Shown: positions 44,980 through 54,010 of the stretch, piece after piece
Layout: every line of letters starts with the position of its first letter
Numbering within the stretch: the stretch's first letter is position 1
From: Sulfurovum sp.
GTDB taxonomy: Bacteria > Campylobacterota > Campylobacteria > Campylobacterales > Sulfurovaceae
Assembly: GCA_027062365.1 (NCBI GenBank)
Contig: JAMOTK010000055.1
Coordinates: 29,412 to 93,411 of the forward strand
Direction: 5' to 3'
DNA length: 64,000 nucleotides
The notes under the pieces: model-generated
Told to the model about the DNA's origin: nothing
Seen by the model: only the letters and a program-made list of their open reading frames with translations
Database searches by the model: none
Position numbers and translations under genes: made by a program

Positions 44980-46200
44980 ATGTCTAAAAAAACCCTAATT
45001 ATTGGTGCTGGTGGAGTTGGTAATGTGGTGGCTTTTAAATGTGCTATGAATGTGGAAGTATTTGGAGAGATTACTTTGGCTAGTCGTACACTGCGTAAAT
45101 GTGATGCTATTGCTCAAAATATTGAAGCCAAAATAGCTGTGAAGATAGCTACAGCTAGTGTAGATGCCGACATCGTTCCTGAACTTATTGCATTGATAGA
45201 GCGTATAGATGTCGATATTGTTATCAATGTGGCATTGCCTTATCAAGACCTTAGTATCATGGATGCGTGTACGCATTGTGGGGTGGACTATGTAGATACT
45301 GCCAATTATGAACATCCTGATACAGCAAAGTTTGAGTACAAAGAACAGTGGGAGAGAAATGAAGCCTTTGAAAAAGCAAAGATTATGGGGCTTTTGGGGT
45401 CTGGATTTGACCCAGGGGTGACCAATGTTTTTTGTGCCTATGCTCAAAAACATTACTTTGATGAGATACATAGCATTGATATACTCGACTGTAACGCAGG
45501 AGAGCACGGCTACGCTTTTGCAACCAATTTTAACCCTGAGATTAACCTACGAGAAGTTTCTGCAAAAGGTAGATATTGGGAAAATGGGGAGTGGATAGAG
45601 ACGGAACCTATGGCGATTAAACAAGTGTGGGATTACCCTGAGATAGGGGCTAAAGACTCTTATCTGCTCTACCATGAAGAGATGGAGTCACTGGTAAAGC
45701 ATATCAAAGGGCTTCAACGCATACGCTTTTTTATGACCTTTGGAGAGAGCTACCTTACACACATGAAATGTTTGGAAAATGTAGGAATGTTAGGTATCAA
45801 AGAGGTAGAACACAAAGGTATGAAGATTGTACCTATGGAATTTTTGGCTACTTTACTCCCTGACCCTGCTAGTCTAGGTGAACGTACCACTGGTAAAACC
45901 AATATAGGTATATTTGCCAAAGGCATCAAAGATGGCAAAGAAAAAACCATCTATATCTATCAAGTGACCCAACATGAAAAATGCTACGAAGAAGTCTTAA
46001 GCCAAGGGGTTAGCTATACTACGGGTGTACCTGCCATGATAGGAGCAAAGCTCATACTAGAACAAAAATGGCAAGGCAAAGGAGTCTTCAATATGGAAGA
46101 GCTTGACCCTGACCCTTTTATGGATGAGCTAATGAAACAAGGGCTTCCATGGCAAGTCATGGAGCTTGAAGCCCATGCACATAGACGTATAGATATATAA
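44980..46200 (+). CDS. Carboxynorspermidine dehydrogenase (saccharopine dehydrogenase family)
   Basis: A 406-residue NADPH-dependent enzyme. The N-terminus has the Rossmann motif LIIGAGGVGNVVAFKCA, followed by NVALPYQDLSIMDAC and the GLLGSGFDPGVTNVFCAYA segment. The family condenses aspartate semialdehyde with putrescine or diaminopropane to carboxyspermidine or carboxynorspermidine, the alternative spermidine pathway used in Campylobacter and Vibrio. The partner decarboxylase is not in this window. The next gene begins at the base after the stop. Confidence 0.93.
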   Translation: MSKKTLIIGAGGVGNVVAFKCAMNVEVFGEITLASRTLRKCDAIAQNIEAKIAVKIATASVDADIVPELIALIERIDVDIVINVALPYQDLSIMDACTHCGVDYVDTANYEHPDTAKFEYKEQWERNEAFEKAKIMGLLGSGFDPGVTNVFCAYAQKHYFDEIHSIDILDCNAGEHGYAFATNFNPEINLREVSAKGRYWENGEWIETEPMAIKQVWDYPEIGAKDSYLLYHEEMESLVKHIKGLQRIRFFMTFGESYLTHMKCLENVGMLGIKEVEHKGMKIVPMEFLATLLPDPASLGERTTGKTNIGIFAKGIKDGKEKTIYIYQVTQHEKCYEEVLSQGVSYTTGVPAMIGAKLILEQKWQGKGVFNMEELDPDPFMDELMKQGLPWQVMELEAHAHRRIDI

Positions 46201-46956
46201 ATGGATATTTTACTAAAAAAGATGATTACTTTTGTTATGATGCCTTTTTCTTTGGGCATGATTTTGATTATTATTGGTCTGATATTACTGCATAAAAACC
46301 AATTTGTACGTGCTAAAATTATCTTGTCTCTCTCTTTTGTATGGATTTTTCTTATCTCTTATGACCCACTAGTCAATAGTATGCTTTATGACTATGAAAA
46401 TATCTATCCTGCCCTACAAACACCTCCTAAGAAGATAGAATATATCTATGTCTTAGGCAATGGTCACCATACAGATAACACACATCCTATCACGTCTCAA
46501 CTTAACACAACAGCTGTAGTAAGACTCACAGAGGGCATACGTCTCTATAGAGAACTCGATGCCCTTCCTCTTATCATCGTCTCTGGATACAGTGGCGTCT
46601 ATGACCCTACCCCTCATGCTGTAATGCAAAAGATATTAGCCCTTTCATTGGGGGTCAAAGCAGAGAATCTACATCTAGCTTCTAGCCCTCGAGATACCCA
46701 AGAAGAAGCCCTATTTGCTAAAAATCTTTTAGGTAATGCCCCTTTTATATTGGTCACTTCTGCCTCTCACATGCAACGTGCATTACAATTTTTTAGACAA
46801 GAAGGGCTTCATCCTATCCCTGCCCCTACCAATCATCTAGCCTCTATCAACCATCCTAACTATTTAGGATTTTTTAATGTAGAAGCCTTACGAAAAAGCC
46901 ATATCTTATGGCACGAGATTTTAGGTCTACTTTGGCAAAAAGTCAAAGGGAGTTGA
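46201..46956 (+). CDS. YdcF/ElyC family DUF218 membrane protein
   Basis: A 251-residue protein with two N-terminal transmembrane helices and a DUF218 domain (YIYVLGNGHH near 80, then LPLIIVSGYSGVYDP, then SPRDTQEEALFA and ILVTSASHMQRA). ElyC and SanA relatives act in envelope maintenance and cell-wall lipid carrier use; the reaction is not defined. Its ATG directly follows the TAA of the polyamine gene. Confidence 0.9.
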   Translation: MDILLKKMITFVMMPFSLGMILIIIGLILLHKNQFVRAKIILSLSFVWIFLISYDPLVNSMLYDYENIYPALQTPPKKIEYIYVLGNGHHTDNTHPITSQLNTTAVVRLTEGIRLYRELDALPLIIVSGYSGVYDPTPHAVMQKILALSLGVKAENLHLASSPRDTQEEALFAKNLLGNAPFILVTSASHMQRALQFFRQEGLHPIPAPTNHLASINHPNYLGFFNVEALRKSHILWHEILGLLWQKVKGS

Positions 46957-47072
46957 CTCTTTGTGCAAATTTCACTAAAAATCTCAATAGTATCATCATC
47001 AATACACAAAAAATACATAGACTTTGATGTACTATTAGATACTATAGTATAAAACATCCAAAGGATACACTT

Positions 47073-48437
47073 ATGACACAAAATAAACTATTGAGGCTGA
47101 CTTTATCATTTTTAATTTTCAGTACTTTTATATGGGCAAGTGATGCAAGTATGCAAAGTACTTTGGGTATCGTATTTGGTGCATTTATATCAGGGGTACT
47201 TTTGACTTTTACGCCGTGTGTGCTTCCTATGATTCCTATTGTCTCTAGTATCATCGCAGGACAAGGCAAAGATGTAACGCAGACAAAAGCAGTTATTTTG
47301 GCTCTCTCTTATGTCTTGGGTACAGCTGTGACTTATGCTATCATGGGGGCTTTAGCAGGAGCTACAGGAGAGCAGTTACAAGCTTATTTCCAAAATGTAT
47401 GGGCGATAGGAGCGATGACTATTGTCTTCATCTTTATGGCACTTTCTATGTTCGGGCTTTTTATCATTCAACTTCCTTCATTTATCCAATCACGGCTCAA
47501 CGCAGAGTCTCAGGGGATGAAAGGGGGTAATATCGGTATGGTCTTTGCTCTAGGCATGATTTCAGCACTGATATTGGGTGCATGTGTATCACCTGTACTT
47601 ATCTCATTTTTGTCCGTGGCTATTGCTACGAGTGATGCCGTCTTAGGTGCTGTAACCATGTTCTCTTTGGCTTTGGGTATGGGTGTACCTCTTGTTTTAT
47701 TAGGATTTGGTGCAGGGGTACTTATCCCTAAAGCTGGTATGTGGATGGACAAAATCAAGTACTTCTTTGGTGTCTTACTTTTGGGTGTTGCTATAGAGAT
47801 ATTTTCTACCTTAGAGCTGATTAATACACTCTTCCTTTGGGGGGTGTATGCTGTAGGGATTGCTGTCTATCTAGGTGCGACACAAGGGCTAAACACAGAA
47901 AGTTCAGGATGGCAAAAACTTCAAAAAGCTTTTGCTACAGTCTTACTAATATGGGGTACAATACTCATCATTGGTGCAGGATACGGACAAAGTAACATCT
48001 ATCATCCTCTACCTAAGACCACAATCAATGTCTTAGGATCAGAAAATACAAACACCCTCTCAGACGACTTACCCTTTACAGAGGTAGGCAATATCATAGC
48101 CTATGAAATCAAAAAAGAAGAAGCCATAGCCAAAGGCAAACCTATGGTCATCCTTTTTCATACTGATACCTGTCCTGTGTGTAAACATTTACGAGAGACC
48201 ACATTCCAAGATGCACGTGTACGAGCCAAACTCAAAAGTGACTACATCGCAATTAGTGTCAATATCAGCCATTCATCAGACGAAAAAATAGCCGAACTCA
48301 AAAAGAAATTCAAAGTCTTCGGACCTCCTTCATTTGTCTTTATTGATTCCGATGGCGAAGAACTAGAAGAAAATAAATTTTATGGCTACCAAGAAGCCGA
48401 TGCCTTTTATGATACCTTAGATTTGATAGCAGATTGA
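47073..48437 (+). CDS. dsbD: Short DsbD-type thiol:disulfide interchange protein
   Basis: A 454-residue membrane protein that carries electrons from cytoplasmic thioredoxin to periplasmic partners. A signal or first helix is followed by eight helices with the Cys-bearing motifs FTPCVLPMIPIVSS and LGACVSPVLISF. The C-terminal thioredoxin domain has the CPVC active site at C367 and C370. It lacks the N-terminal nDsbD domain of E. coli DsbD, a common shorter form in this phylum. The 116-base leader contains an AT-rich candidate promoter. The TrpC gene is convergent. Confidence 0.9.
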   Translation: MTQNKLLRLTLSFLIFSTFIWASDASMQSTLGIVFGAFISGVLLTFTPCVLPMIPIVSSIIAGQGKDVTQTKAVILALSYVLGTAVTYAIMGALAGATGEQLQAYFQNVWAIGAMTIVFIFMALSMFGLFIIQLPSFIQSRLNAESQGMKGGNIGMVFALGMISALILGACVSPVLISFLSVAIATSDAVLGAVTMFSLALGMGVPLVLLGFGAGVLIPKAGMWMDKIKYFFGVLLLGVAIEIFSTLELINTLFLWGVYAVGIAVYLGATQGLNTESSGWQKLQKAFATVLLIWGTILIIGAGYGQSNIYHPLPKTTINVLGSENTNTLSDDLPFTEVGNIIAYEIKKEEAIAKGKPMVILFHTDTCPVCKHLRETTFQDARVRAKLKSDYIAISVNISHSSDEKIAELKKKFKVFGPPSFVFIDSDGEELEENKFYGYQEADAFYDTLDLIAD

Positions 48438-48530
48438 GATTTTAAGTAAATAGAGCAGGTAAAAGCACCTATCTATAGAGGCAAATGAATCTAACTTTTA
48501 GGATTTACATAGTTATATTTACGCTCTTTC

Positions 48531-49331
48531 TTATAAAGCTTTTCCATATTTGAGTACTTCAACTGCCTTCGTTATATCATTTTGACGCATGAAGTGTTCT
48601 CCTACCAAAAAAGCATCTGCCCCAATATTGTGGAGTTCAATGAGGGTTTCATGGTCATTAATGCCTGACTCTGCTACGATAATTTTACCATTAGGTATAA
48701 GTGGGATAAGTTTTGAAGTTAAAGACATATCCATCTCAAAACTCTCTAGGTTACGGTGATTGATACCGATAATATCTGCCCCTGCAAAAATAGCCTTCAC
48801 GAGGTCTGTTTTATTATGCACTTCTACTAAAACATCTAATCCCAAATGTAAAGCATAATTATGTAATTCTTTTAACTCTTTACGGCTCAATGCCATAGCA
48901 ATAAGTAAAATATAATCAGCACCAAAGGCAAGGGCTTCTAAGATTTGATATTTATCTACAATAAAATCTTTCCTAAGCAGAGGAAGACTTACATAACGAC
49001 GTACCATACCTAGATACTCTTTATCTCCTTGAAAAAAATGTGGTTCAGTCAAGATAGAAAGTGAGTCTGCTCCACCCTTTTCGTAGTCTTGTGCAATACT
49101 CATCGGATCAAAATCTTCACGAATGATACCTTTGGAAGGACTGGCTTTTTTGATTTCTGCGATGATACGGTAGGGATTTTCTTCTGTTGAACGTAATGAA
49201 GATTTGACATCCTTAGGGACAAAGGGATTAAATGCTAAAGAACGCCCTAACCATTCCATGGGGAAATCTACTTTTCGTTTTTCTAAATCTGCTTTTGTTT
49301 TTTTGATAATTTCATCTAAAATTTGTGCCAT
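48531..49331 (-). CDS. trpC: Indole-3-glycerol phosphate synthase
   Basis: A 266-residue TIM-barrel enzyme of tryptophan synthesis. Catalytic motifs are present: [17 protein letters not shown] near 53 and [12 protein letters not shown] near 118, then [13 protein letters not shown] near 187 and [12 protein letters not shown] near 217. It stands alone rather than in a trp operon, which is common in Campylobacterota. 43 bases upstream lies the TPR gene. Confidence 0.97.
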   Translation of the reverse strand: MAQILDEIIKKTKADLEKRKVDFPMEWLGRSLAFNPFVPKDVKSSLRSTEENPYRIIAEIKKASPSKGIIREDFDPMSIAQDYEKGGADSLSILTEPHFFQGDKEYLGMVRRYVSLPLLRKDFIVDKYQILEALAFGADYILLIAMALSRKELKELHNYALHLGLDVLVEVHNKTDLVKAIFAGADIIGINHRNLESFEMDMSLTSKLIPLIPNGKIIVAESGINDHETLIELHNIGADAFLVGEHFMRQNDITKAVEVLKYGKAL

Positions 49332-49374
49332 TATTTATTCCATATTTTTATAATTTTTGATATTATATCAAAAG

Positions 49375-50625
49375 TTATTGACACTTTCTAATCGCATCCC
49401 AATGTCTGATAATTTCTATCTCTTCTAATCCCTCTTCTTCTACCACACGTTTCATAAGTGTATAGGCCTCGGAACACTCTCCTGATTTATAATGTCCCCA
49501 TGCTAGAGAATCAAGATAATAGGTATTGTCTGGTTGTTGCATGAGTGCATTTTTAATAAACTTCATCCCTTTTTTTATATCTACCTCTTTTTCTATCAAA
49601 GTATATCCATAATAATTAAGATAAAGACTATCATCTTTACCTAAGACAATAGCCTTTTCAAGATAATATAGTACATTTTTTATCATTTTTTTATCGTCTT
49701 TATCTTCTGCATTTTCAAAAAGAAGTATCCCTTTTTCAGCCAACCATTTGGCATCATTGTCTTTTTTATACAATATATCCAGCAGATCAATGGCTTTTGT
49801 GAAATCTTGTTTTATTTTATAGAGTTCATACAAAATTTTTGGCTTACGCTTCTCTTTTTCCAAAAATACAATAGCAGATGAAAAGTCACGTTTATAGCTA
49901 TAGGCATCAATAATATTATTGAGATATTCTTCTTTATTGTCTAGTGCATACATGTCTTTGTATGTTTCTAAGATACCATCTATATCTTTTTCTTTTTGAT
50001 ACAGTCTTAAAAGTCGTATATATATTTCTTCACTCACAATATTAATACGTCGGTGGGTTTCTAATAATTGTATTGCTTTTTTACGCTCTCCTGTGAGTTC
50101 ATCCATAATCTCTACCATACGGATAAGGATGCTTTCTCGTGGTACAGTTTCATAAATTTTACTCAATAGTACTAAGGCACGTTCAAACTCTCCTCCATAT
50201 AAAAAAGTATTAGAAGCTAAATCCAAATCCAAAGCATTATTTGATGATTCTAGTAAAAATTCTGCTTCTATTTTGGCATTTTCGACTTGTCTAGCTGTAA
50301 GATACAAAGGGATAAGCAAACGTCTTACCTCTAGTGTATTTGGGTATTTATCATCCCACATTTTGAGACGCTTGATACTATCTAAAATATGGATATCGCC
50401 TAAAAGTGATGCTGTAGCTTCTTTGAAGAGATATACCTCTGCTTGGGTTGTGTCAAAAAGTTCTTTATATACTTCATAACTATTTTCATAAGATTTATAC
50501 TCATTATATAAGATACCTCTCATGATAAGCTCATCTTCACTGATAGATATTTTTTGGGCGTAAAGTATACTTGTAGATACATTTATGCTTAGTAATAGGG
50601 TTAATATTATACGATTCCAGGACAC
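49375..50625 (-). CDS. Exported TPR repeat protein
   Basis: A 416-residue protein with a signal peptide (about residues 1-23, starting with GTG). The rest is helical with repeated TPR-like units, best seen in the C-terminal half (YYLEKAIVLGKDDSLYLNYYGYTL, then GMKFIKNALMQQPDNTYYLDSLAWGHYKSG shows the A-x-Y-x4-A spacing). It is likely periplasmic. Its start overlaps the YkgJ gene by 19 bases. Function unknown; TPRs scaffold protein complexes. Confidence 0.78.
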   Translation of the reverse strand: MSWNRIILTLLLSINVSTSILYAQKISISEDELIMRGILYNEYKSYENSYEVYKELFDTTQAEVYLFKEATASLLGDIHILDSIKRLKMWDDKYPNTLEVRRLLIPLYLTARQVENAKIEAEFLLESSNNALDLDLASNTFLYGGEFERALVLLSKIYETVPRESILIRMVEIMDELTGERKKAIQLLETHRRINIVSEEIYIRLLRLYQKEKDIDGILETYKDMYALDNKEEYLNNIIDAYSYKRDFSSAIVFLEKEKRKPKILYELYKIKQDFTKAIDLLDILYKKDNDAKWLAEKGILLFENAEDKDDKKMIKNVLYYLEKAIVLGKDDSLYLNYYGYTLIEKEVDIKKGMKFIKNALMQQPDNTYYLDSLAWGHYKSGECSEAYTLMKRVVEEEGLEEIEIIRHWDAIRKCQ

Positions 50626-50981
50626 TCTTTTCGTACCTCTTCTTCATCATTTTTAAACTGTTCCCAAAAGGGAAATGTACGACATTGCAAAGGTCGTACA
50701 GGGTAAATACTACAGCGTTTTATCGTCTCATCAAAGAAAATACATGCAAAATTATTAGGTGCTAACTGTTTTTCTATAAGAGAATAGCGATGTTTAACTT
50801 TTCTAAGATATATTGTAGCAAATTCTTCTATCGAAAGGTTAACAAAGTCTGCCATTTTTTCTATCTCATCATATTTTGCCCAAATATAGCCACTCTCACC
50901 CGTACAACAATGTCCACCACAAGCATCACATGCTGAAGGGTCAAAGCTAAAGTCATAGTGTTCTTTCGTTATTAATTCCAT
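50607..50981 (-). CDS. YkgJ family Fe-S/zinc cysteine-cluster protein
   Basis: A 124-residue protein with eight conserved Cys in the YkgJ (CxxCxxxCC) pattern: CDACGGHCCTG near 18, then CIFFDETIKRCSIYPVRPLQCRTFPFW near 79 and a final ECPG. The motif is thought to bind a metal or iron-sulfur cluster. The function is unknown. It directly follows the TrmN6-like gene (stop and start touching), and overlaps the TPR gene. Confidence 0.9.
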   Translation of the reverse strand: MELITKEHYDFSFDPSACDACGGHCCTGESGYIWAKYDEIEKMADFVNLSIEEFATIYLRKVKHRYSLIEKQLAPNNFACIFFDETIKRCSIYPVRPLQCRTFPFWEQFKNDEEEVRKECPGIV

Positions 50982-51680
50982 CTAAAAATCACCTTTTATA
51001 CTTTTTGTTTGGGCTTTATCAAAAGCCTTTTGTGCCAGAGTAGTATACTTTTCATTTTCATCCAATACTATCAAGGGAGGCAGTATATGGCTCATAGACT
51101 TTGAGTTATTACGTGCTGAAATTATGACAAGTTTGGATGATTTGTCTATTTTGGAATGTACAAATTGTATCTTTTCAGGGTTGATAGCATTATGTTTTAA
51201 GTGATATAAAAGGACATCAATCTGTTTGGCATCATAACAAAATATAAACCACCCTTTAGGCTTTAAAAATGTTTTGACCCTCTTGATAAAAGCTTCTATG
51301 GGTAAATGCTCTGCGTAACGAGCAATATTGAGATGGGTATGCGTACTTTGCTGTACCCCATCAGCATAAAAAGGAGGATTTGAAATGATATAATCATAGC
51401 GTTCATCTGTCTGAAATAATAGAAAATCACCCAAATAACTTTTTGCTTTTAATCCATTTATTTTGTAATTATGTTTGGCATACATTAACATACTTTCTTG
51501 TGTGTCTATGATACTAGTCTCCAAAGCAAAGTCACGGCTCAAAAGCAAAGAGAGTATCCCTACCCCACACCCCACATCAAGCAATTTTCCCTTAGGATTA
51601 AAGCTAGAAATAAAATTATACAAAAAGATAGAATCACTGTTATAGCAGTATCCAGAAGTAGGTTGATAGAGAAACACCAA
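50982..51680 (-). CDS. TrmN6-like tRNA adenine N6-methyltransferase
   Basis: A 232-residue SAM methyltransferase. The SAM loop is KLLDVGCGVGILSLLLSRDF near 32 and the catalytic motif is SNPPFYADG near 101, which fits N6-adenine methylation. It resembles YfiC/TrmN6, which modifies A37 of tRNA-Val. The start is uncertain: TTG at 51680 or GTG at 51677, the latter with AAAGG seven bases upstream. It is divergent from hicAB. Confidence 0.83.
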   Translation of the reverse strand: MVFLYQPTSGYCYNSDSIFLYNFISSFNPKGKLLDVGCGVGILSLLLSRDFALETSIIDTQESMLMYAKHNYKINGLKAKSYLGDFLLFQTDERYDYIISNPPFYADGVQQSTHTHLNIARYAEHLPIEAFIKRVKTFLKPKGWFIFCYDAKQIDVLLYHLKHNAINPEKIQFVHSKIDKSSKLVIISARNNSKSMSHILPPLIVLDENEKYTTLAQKAFDKAQTKSIKGDF

Positions 51681-51701
51681 AAAGCCTTTATTGTTTTTGG
51701 T
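51676..51701. repeat. Inverted repeat between TrmN6-like gene and hicAB
   Basis: Arms ACCAAAAA (51676-51683) and TTTTTGGT (51694-51701) with 10 bases between, in the divergent gap and reaching the start of the TrmN6-like gene. It could be an operator, or a hairpin in the TrmN6-like mRNA 5' end. Confidence 0.4.
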
Positions 51702-51735
51702 ATTTTACTGTAAATTGGGTATTATTTGGGTTATC

Positions 51736-51764
51736 TTGACTATGTAACTGATTTATGGTATCAT
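51736..51764 (+). promoter_or_regulatory. Promoter of hicAB
   Basis: TTGACT at 51736-51741 and TATCAT at 51759-51764, exactly 17 bases apart. Transcription would begin close to 51771, which is the A of the hicA ATG, and no ribosome-binding site precedes that ATG. A leaderless hicA transcript is therefore possible. Confidence 0.5.
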
Positions 51765-51770
51765 TTATCT

Positions 51771-52025
51771 ATGAGTAAAAAAGAAAAATTATTAAAGAAG
51801 TTTTTAGAGATACCACCAAAAAAAGATTTGACCTTTGAAGCATTAGAAACGCTTTTATTCTCTTGTGGATATATCAAATTGGAAGGTAAAGGTTCAGCTG
51901 TTAAGTTTTATCACAAGGAAAAAGACAACTTAATAAACCTACATAAACCCCATCCTAACAATATACTAAAAACCTATCTCATCAAACAAATACAAATAAA
52001 ATTAAAGGAAGTATGTTATGGCTAA
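51771..52025 (+). CDS. hicA: HicA-type toxin
   Basis: An 84-residue dsRBD-like mRNA interferase candidate. It matches the HicA branch with LFSCGYIKLEGKGSAVKFYH and then NLHKPHPNNILKTYLIKQIQ; the His residues in the first and second segments fit the expected catalytic area. Start at 51771; an in-frame codon at 51726 falls upstream of the promoter. Stop overlaps the hicB start by eight bases, so toxin and antitoxin are coupled. Confidence 0.85.
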   Translation: MSKKEKLLKKFLEIPPKKDLTFEALETLLFSCGYIKLEGKGSAVKFYHKEKDNLINLHKPHPNNILKTYLIKQIQIKLKEVCYG

Positions 52026-52356
52026 CACGATTGAATACAAAGGCTACATAGGAAGTATAGAATACTCTTCTGAAGATAAATGTTTTTTTGGAAAACTAGA
52101 AATGATAGATGATTTGGTCACTTTTGAAGCCACAACAGCCATAGAACTTGAAGATAATTTTCATGCTGTTGTAGAAGATTACCTAGAAACTTGTCACATT
52201 TTAGGTCGTACACCTCAAAAAACCTATAAAGGTATTTTTAATGTACGCATAGAACCAGAGCTACATAAAAAAGCCTACCAAGAAGCCCTCAAAGCAGGGG
52301 TTTCTCTTAATAGTTTTGTGCGTCAAGCCTTAGCCTATAAAGTAAGTATGTCTTAA
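52018..52356 (+). CDS. hicB: HicB-type antitoxin
   Basis: A 112-residue antitoxin. The N-terminal half is the RNase H-like HicB fold (YKGYIGSIEYSSEDKCFFGKL, then FEATTAIELEDNFHAVVEDYL). The C-terminal half is a ribbon-helix-helix DNA-binding domain (FNVRIEPELHKKAYQEALKA then SLNSFVRQAL), which likely represses the hicAB promoter. It overlaps hicA and is followed 10 bases later by a nucleotidyltransferase-fold gene. Confidence 0.92.
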   Translation: MANTIEYKGYIGSIEYSSEDKCFFGKLEMIDDLVTFEATTAIELEDNFHAVVEDYLETCHILGRTPQKTYKGIFNVRIEPELHKKAYQEALKAGVSLNSFVRQALAYKVSMS

Positions 52357-52366
52357 AGGCATACAG

Positions 52367-53521
52367 ATGACACAGCCATCCTCTACCCTAAGCCTTCTTC
52401 TGCTTTGTGCAAAAGTCCATCACTCCAAAGATGCATTACAACAACTCAAAAATCTACTCAATACACAAAACATACAGCCAAAAGAACTTATTACCCTAGC
52501 CTATCAACATGCTGTCTTGCCTTTGGTCTATCAAACCCTTAAATCACACTTTCCCAAGCACCCTCTTTGTCATAGCTTACGCCCCTACTTTTTGCAAACG
52601 GCACAAACAAACCTCTCTATGTCTGCCCATTTAGTAACACTATTAGCACTCTTCAAAACACATTCTATTGATGCTTTGGCGTTTAAAGGGGTGGCATTAG
52701 CAGAGATGGTCTATCATGATACGAGTCTAAGGCAGTTTGGAGATTTGGATATTCTCATCAAGCCTAAAGACAAAGAAAAAGCCATTTATCTTATGCAAAA
52801 TAATGGCTATATTCCAGAAATACACTTCAAAGAAAGCACCCAAAAAACTTTTTTACATGCTGTAAATGTTTTGGGGTTTCATCATCCTTCTAGCCATATC
52901 TATATCGAAATTCATTGGGAACTACTCTCTAAAAACTATGCGATTACTTGGGATGAAGCCCTCTTATGGGATAAAATACATCCTCTTACCCTACACCAAA
53001 AGACTATCCATTCTCTAGCCTTTGAGCCACATTTTCTCTACCTCTGTGTACACAGTAGCAAACACCTTTTTGAACGCCTTTTATGGGTTTGTGATATTGA
53101 CCGTTGTGTACGTAACGAAAAGCATATCGCATGGCAACACCTCTTAGATATAGCTCAAACAATAGGCATTCATCGCATGGTACTACTCAGCCTCTCTCTA
53201 GCCCATACCCTCCTAGACCTCCCCATTCCCCAAGAGATACAAGATAAAATAAACCAAGATAAAATGATAAAAATACTCCAAAACCATATTATCAAGCAAC
53301 AATTTACAAATCCACACCCAAAGAGTAAAGGCTACAATACATTCAAACTATTATGGCAGATGAGAGAAACACCCAAAGACAAACTGCTCTTTTTATACTT
53401 AGCACTTTTTGCTACCAAATTTGATGATTTTAAGTTTATACAACTTCCTTCATATTTGGCTTTTTTGTATCCTATGGTGCGTATTTTTCGCTTGGGAGTG
53501 AAGTATTTTAGGTTGGGGTAA
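52367..53521 (+). CDS. Uncharacterised nucleotidyltransferase-fold protein (NTP_transf_5)
   Basis: A 384-residue protein with the pattern AFKGVALAEMVYHDTSLRQF followed by GDLDILIKPKDKEKA (about residues 104-140). The DLD pair fits the metal site of the NTP_transf_5 nucleotidyltransferase group. The rest is helical and rich in His and Leu. Substrate unknown; members are often found near peptide or polysaccharide modification genes. It begins 10 bases after hicB, so the three genes may share a transcript, although it is not a standard part of HicAB systems. Confidence 0.75.
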   Translation: MTQPSSTLSLLLLCAKVHHSKDALQQLKNLLNTQNIQPKELITLAYQHAVLPLVYQTLKSHFPKHPLCHSLRPYFLQTAQTNLSMSAHLVTLLALFKTHSIDALAFKGVALAEMVYHDTSLRQFGDLDILIKPKDKEKAIYLMQNNGYIPEIHFKESTQKTFLHAVNVLGFHHPSSHIYIEIHWELLSKNYAITWDEALLWDKIHPLTLHQKTIHSLAFEPHFLYLCVHSSKHLFERLLWVCDIDRCVRNEKHIAWQHLLDIAQTIGIHRMVLLSLSLAHTLLDLPIPQEIQDKINQDKMIKILQNHIIKQQFTNPHPKSKGYNTFKLLWQMRETPKDKLLFLYLALFATKFDDFKFIQLPSYLAFLYPMVRIFRLGVKYFRLG

Positions 53522-53574
53522 TATAAAGTATCTTTGGTTATGATAAATAAAATTTAATTAAAAAGGCATATTTT

Positions 53575-53934
53575 ATGGCATATAACACACTCAACGAAGA
53601 AGAAAAATACGTGATACTCAACAAAGGAACAGAGCGTTCTTTTACAGGAAAGTTTTGGGATCATCATGAAGATGGGATGTATGTATGTCGTCAATGTAAC
53701 AGCCCTCTTTTCCCCTCAGATACCAAATTTGATTCAGGGACAGGATGGCCTAGCTTTGATGATGCTGTAGAGGGTGCAATTACAGAAATAGCAGATGCAG
53801 ACGGTAGGCGTATAGAAATAGTCTGTACTTCTTGTGCTGGGCATTTGGGGCATGTGTTCAAAGGAGAAAGCATGACAGCAAAGAGTACACGACACTGTGT
53901 CAATTCAATCTCACTGGATTTTGTAGCAAAATAG
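53575..53934 (+). CDS. msrB: Peptide-methionine (R)-S-oxide reductase
   Basis: A 119-residue MsrB that reduces methionine-R-sulfoxide in proteins. The zinc-binding Cys are C38, C41, C84 and C87 (CRQC and CTSC). The catalytic Cys is C108 in RHCVNSISLDF. FDSGTGWPSF and GHLGHVF are intact. Stand-alone MsrB without MsrA, and no signal peptide, so it is cytoplasmic. A terminator follows. Confidence 0.97.
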   Translation: MAYNTLNEEEKYVILNKGTERSFTGKFWDHHEDGMYVCRQCNSPLFPSDTKFDSGTGWPSFDDAVEGAITEIADADGRRIEIVCTSCAGHLGHVFKGESMTAKSTRHCVNSISLDFVAK

Positions 53935-53945
53935 TAACAATACAA

Positions 53946-53973
53946 GCTATTTAATAAGAAATAGCCTTTTATT
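53946..53973 (+). terminator. Rho-independent terminator after msrB
   Basis: A 7-bp stem, GCTATTT and AAATAGC, with a 6-base loop, then CTTTTATT. The stem is AU-rich but the position, 12 bases after the msrB stop, fits. Confidence 0.6.
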
Positions 53974-53988
53974 ATCATACAACACAAT

Positions 53989-53994
53989 TATAAT
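53989..53994 (+). promoter_or_regulatory. Candidate -10 of the DUF1538 operon
   Basis: TATAAT 17 bases upstream of the ATG at 54011, which would give a leader of only about 10 bases. The first visible ribosome-binding sequence is weak, so either a near-leaderless transcript or a start slightly further in is possible. Confidence 0.35.
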
Positions 53995-54010
53995 AGATAT
54001 AATTCTCACC

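Noticed and set aside
44995-45507. 170-codon antisense frame within the polyamine gene
   Set aside because: Lies wholly inside a well supported gene, with Ser/His/Cys-rich composition typical of reverse frames.
48450-48475. Hairpin ATAGA...AGGT/ACCT...TCTAT as terminator between dsbD and trpC
   Set aside because: The stem is interrupted and no T-run follows; support is too weak to list it as a terminator.
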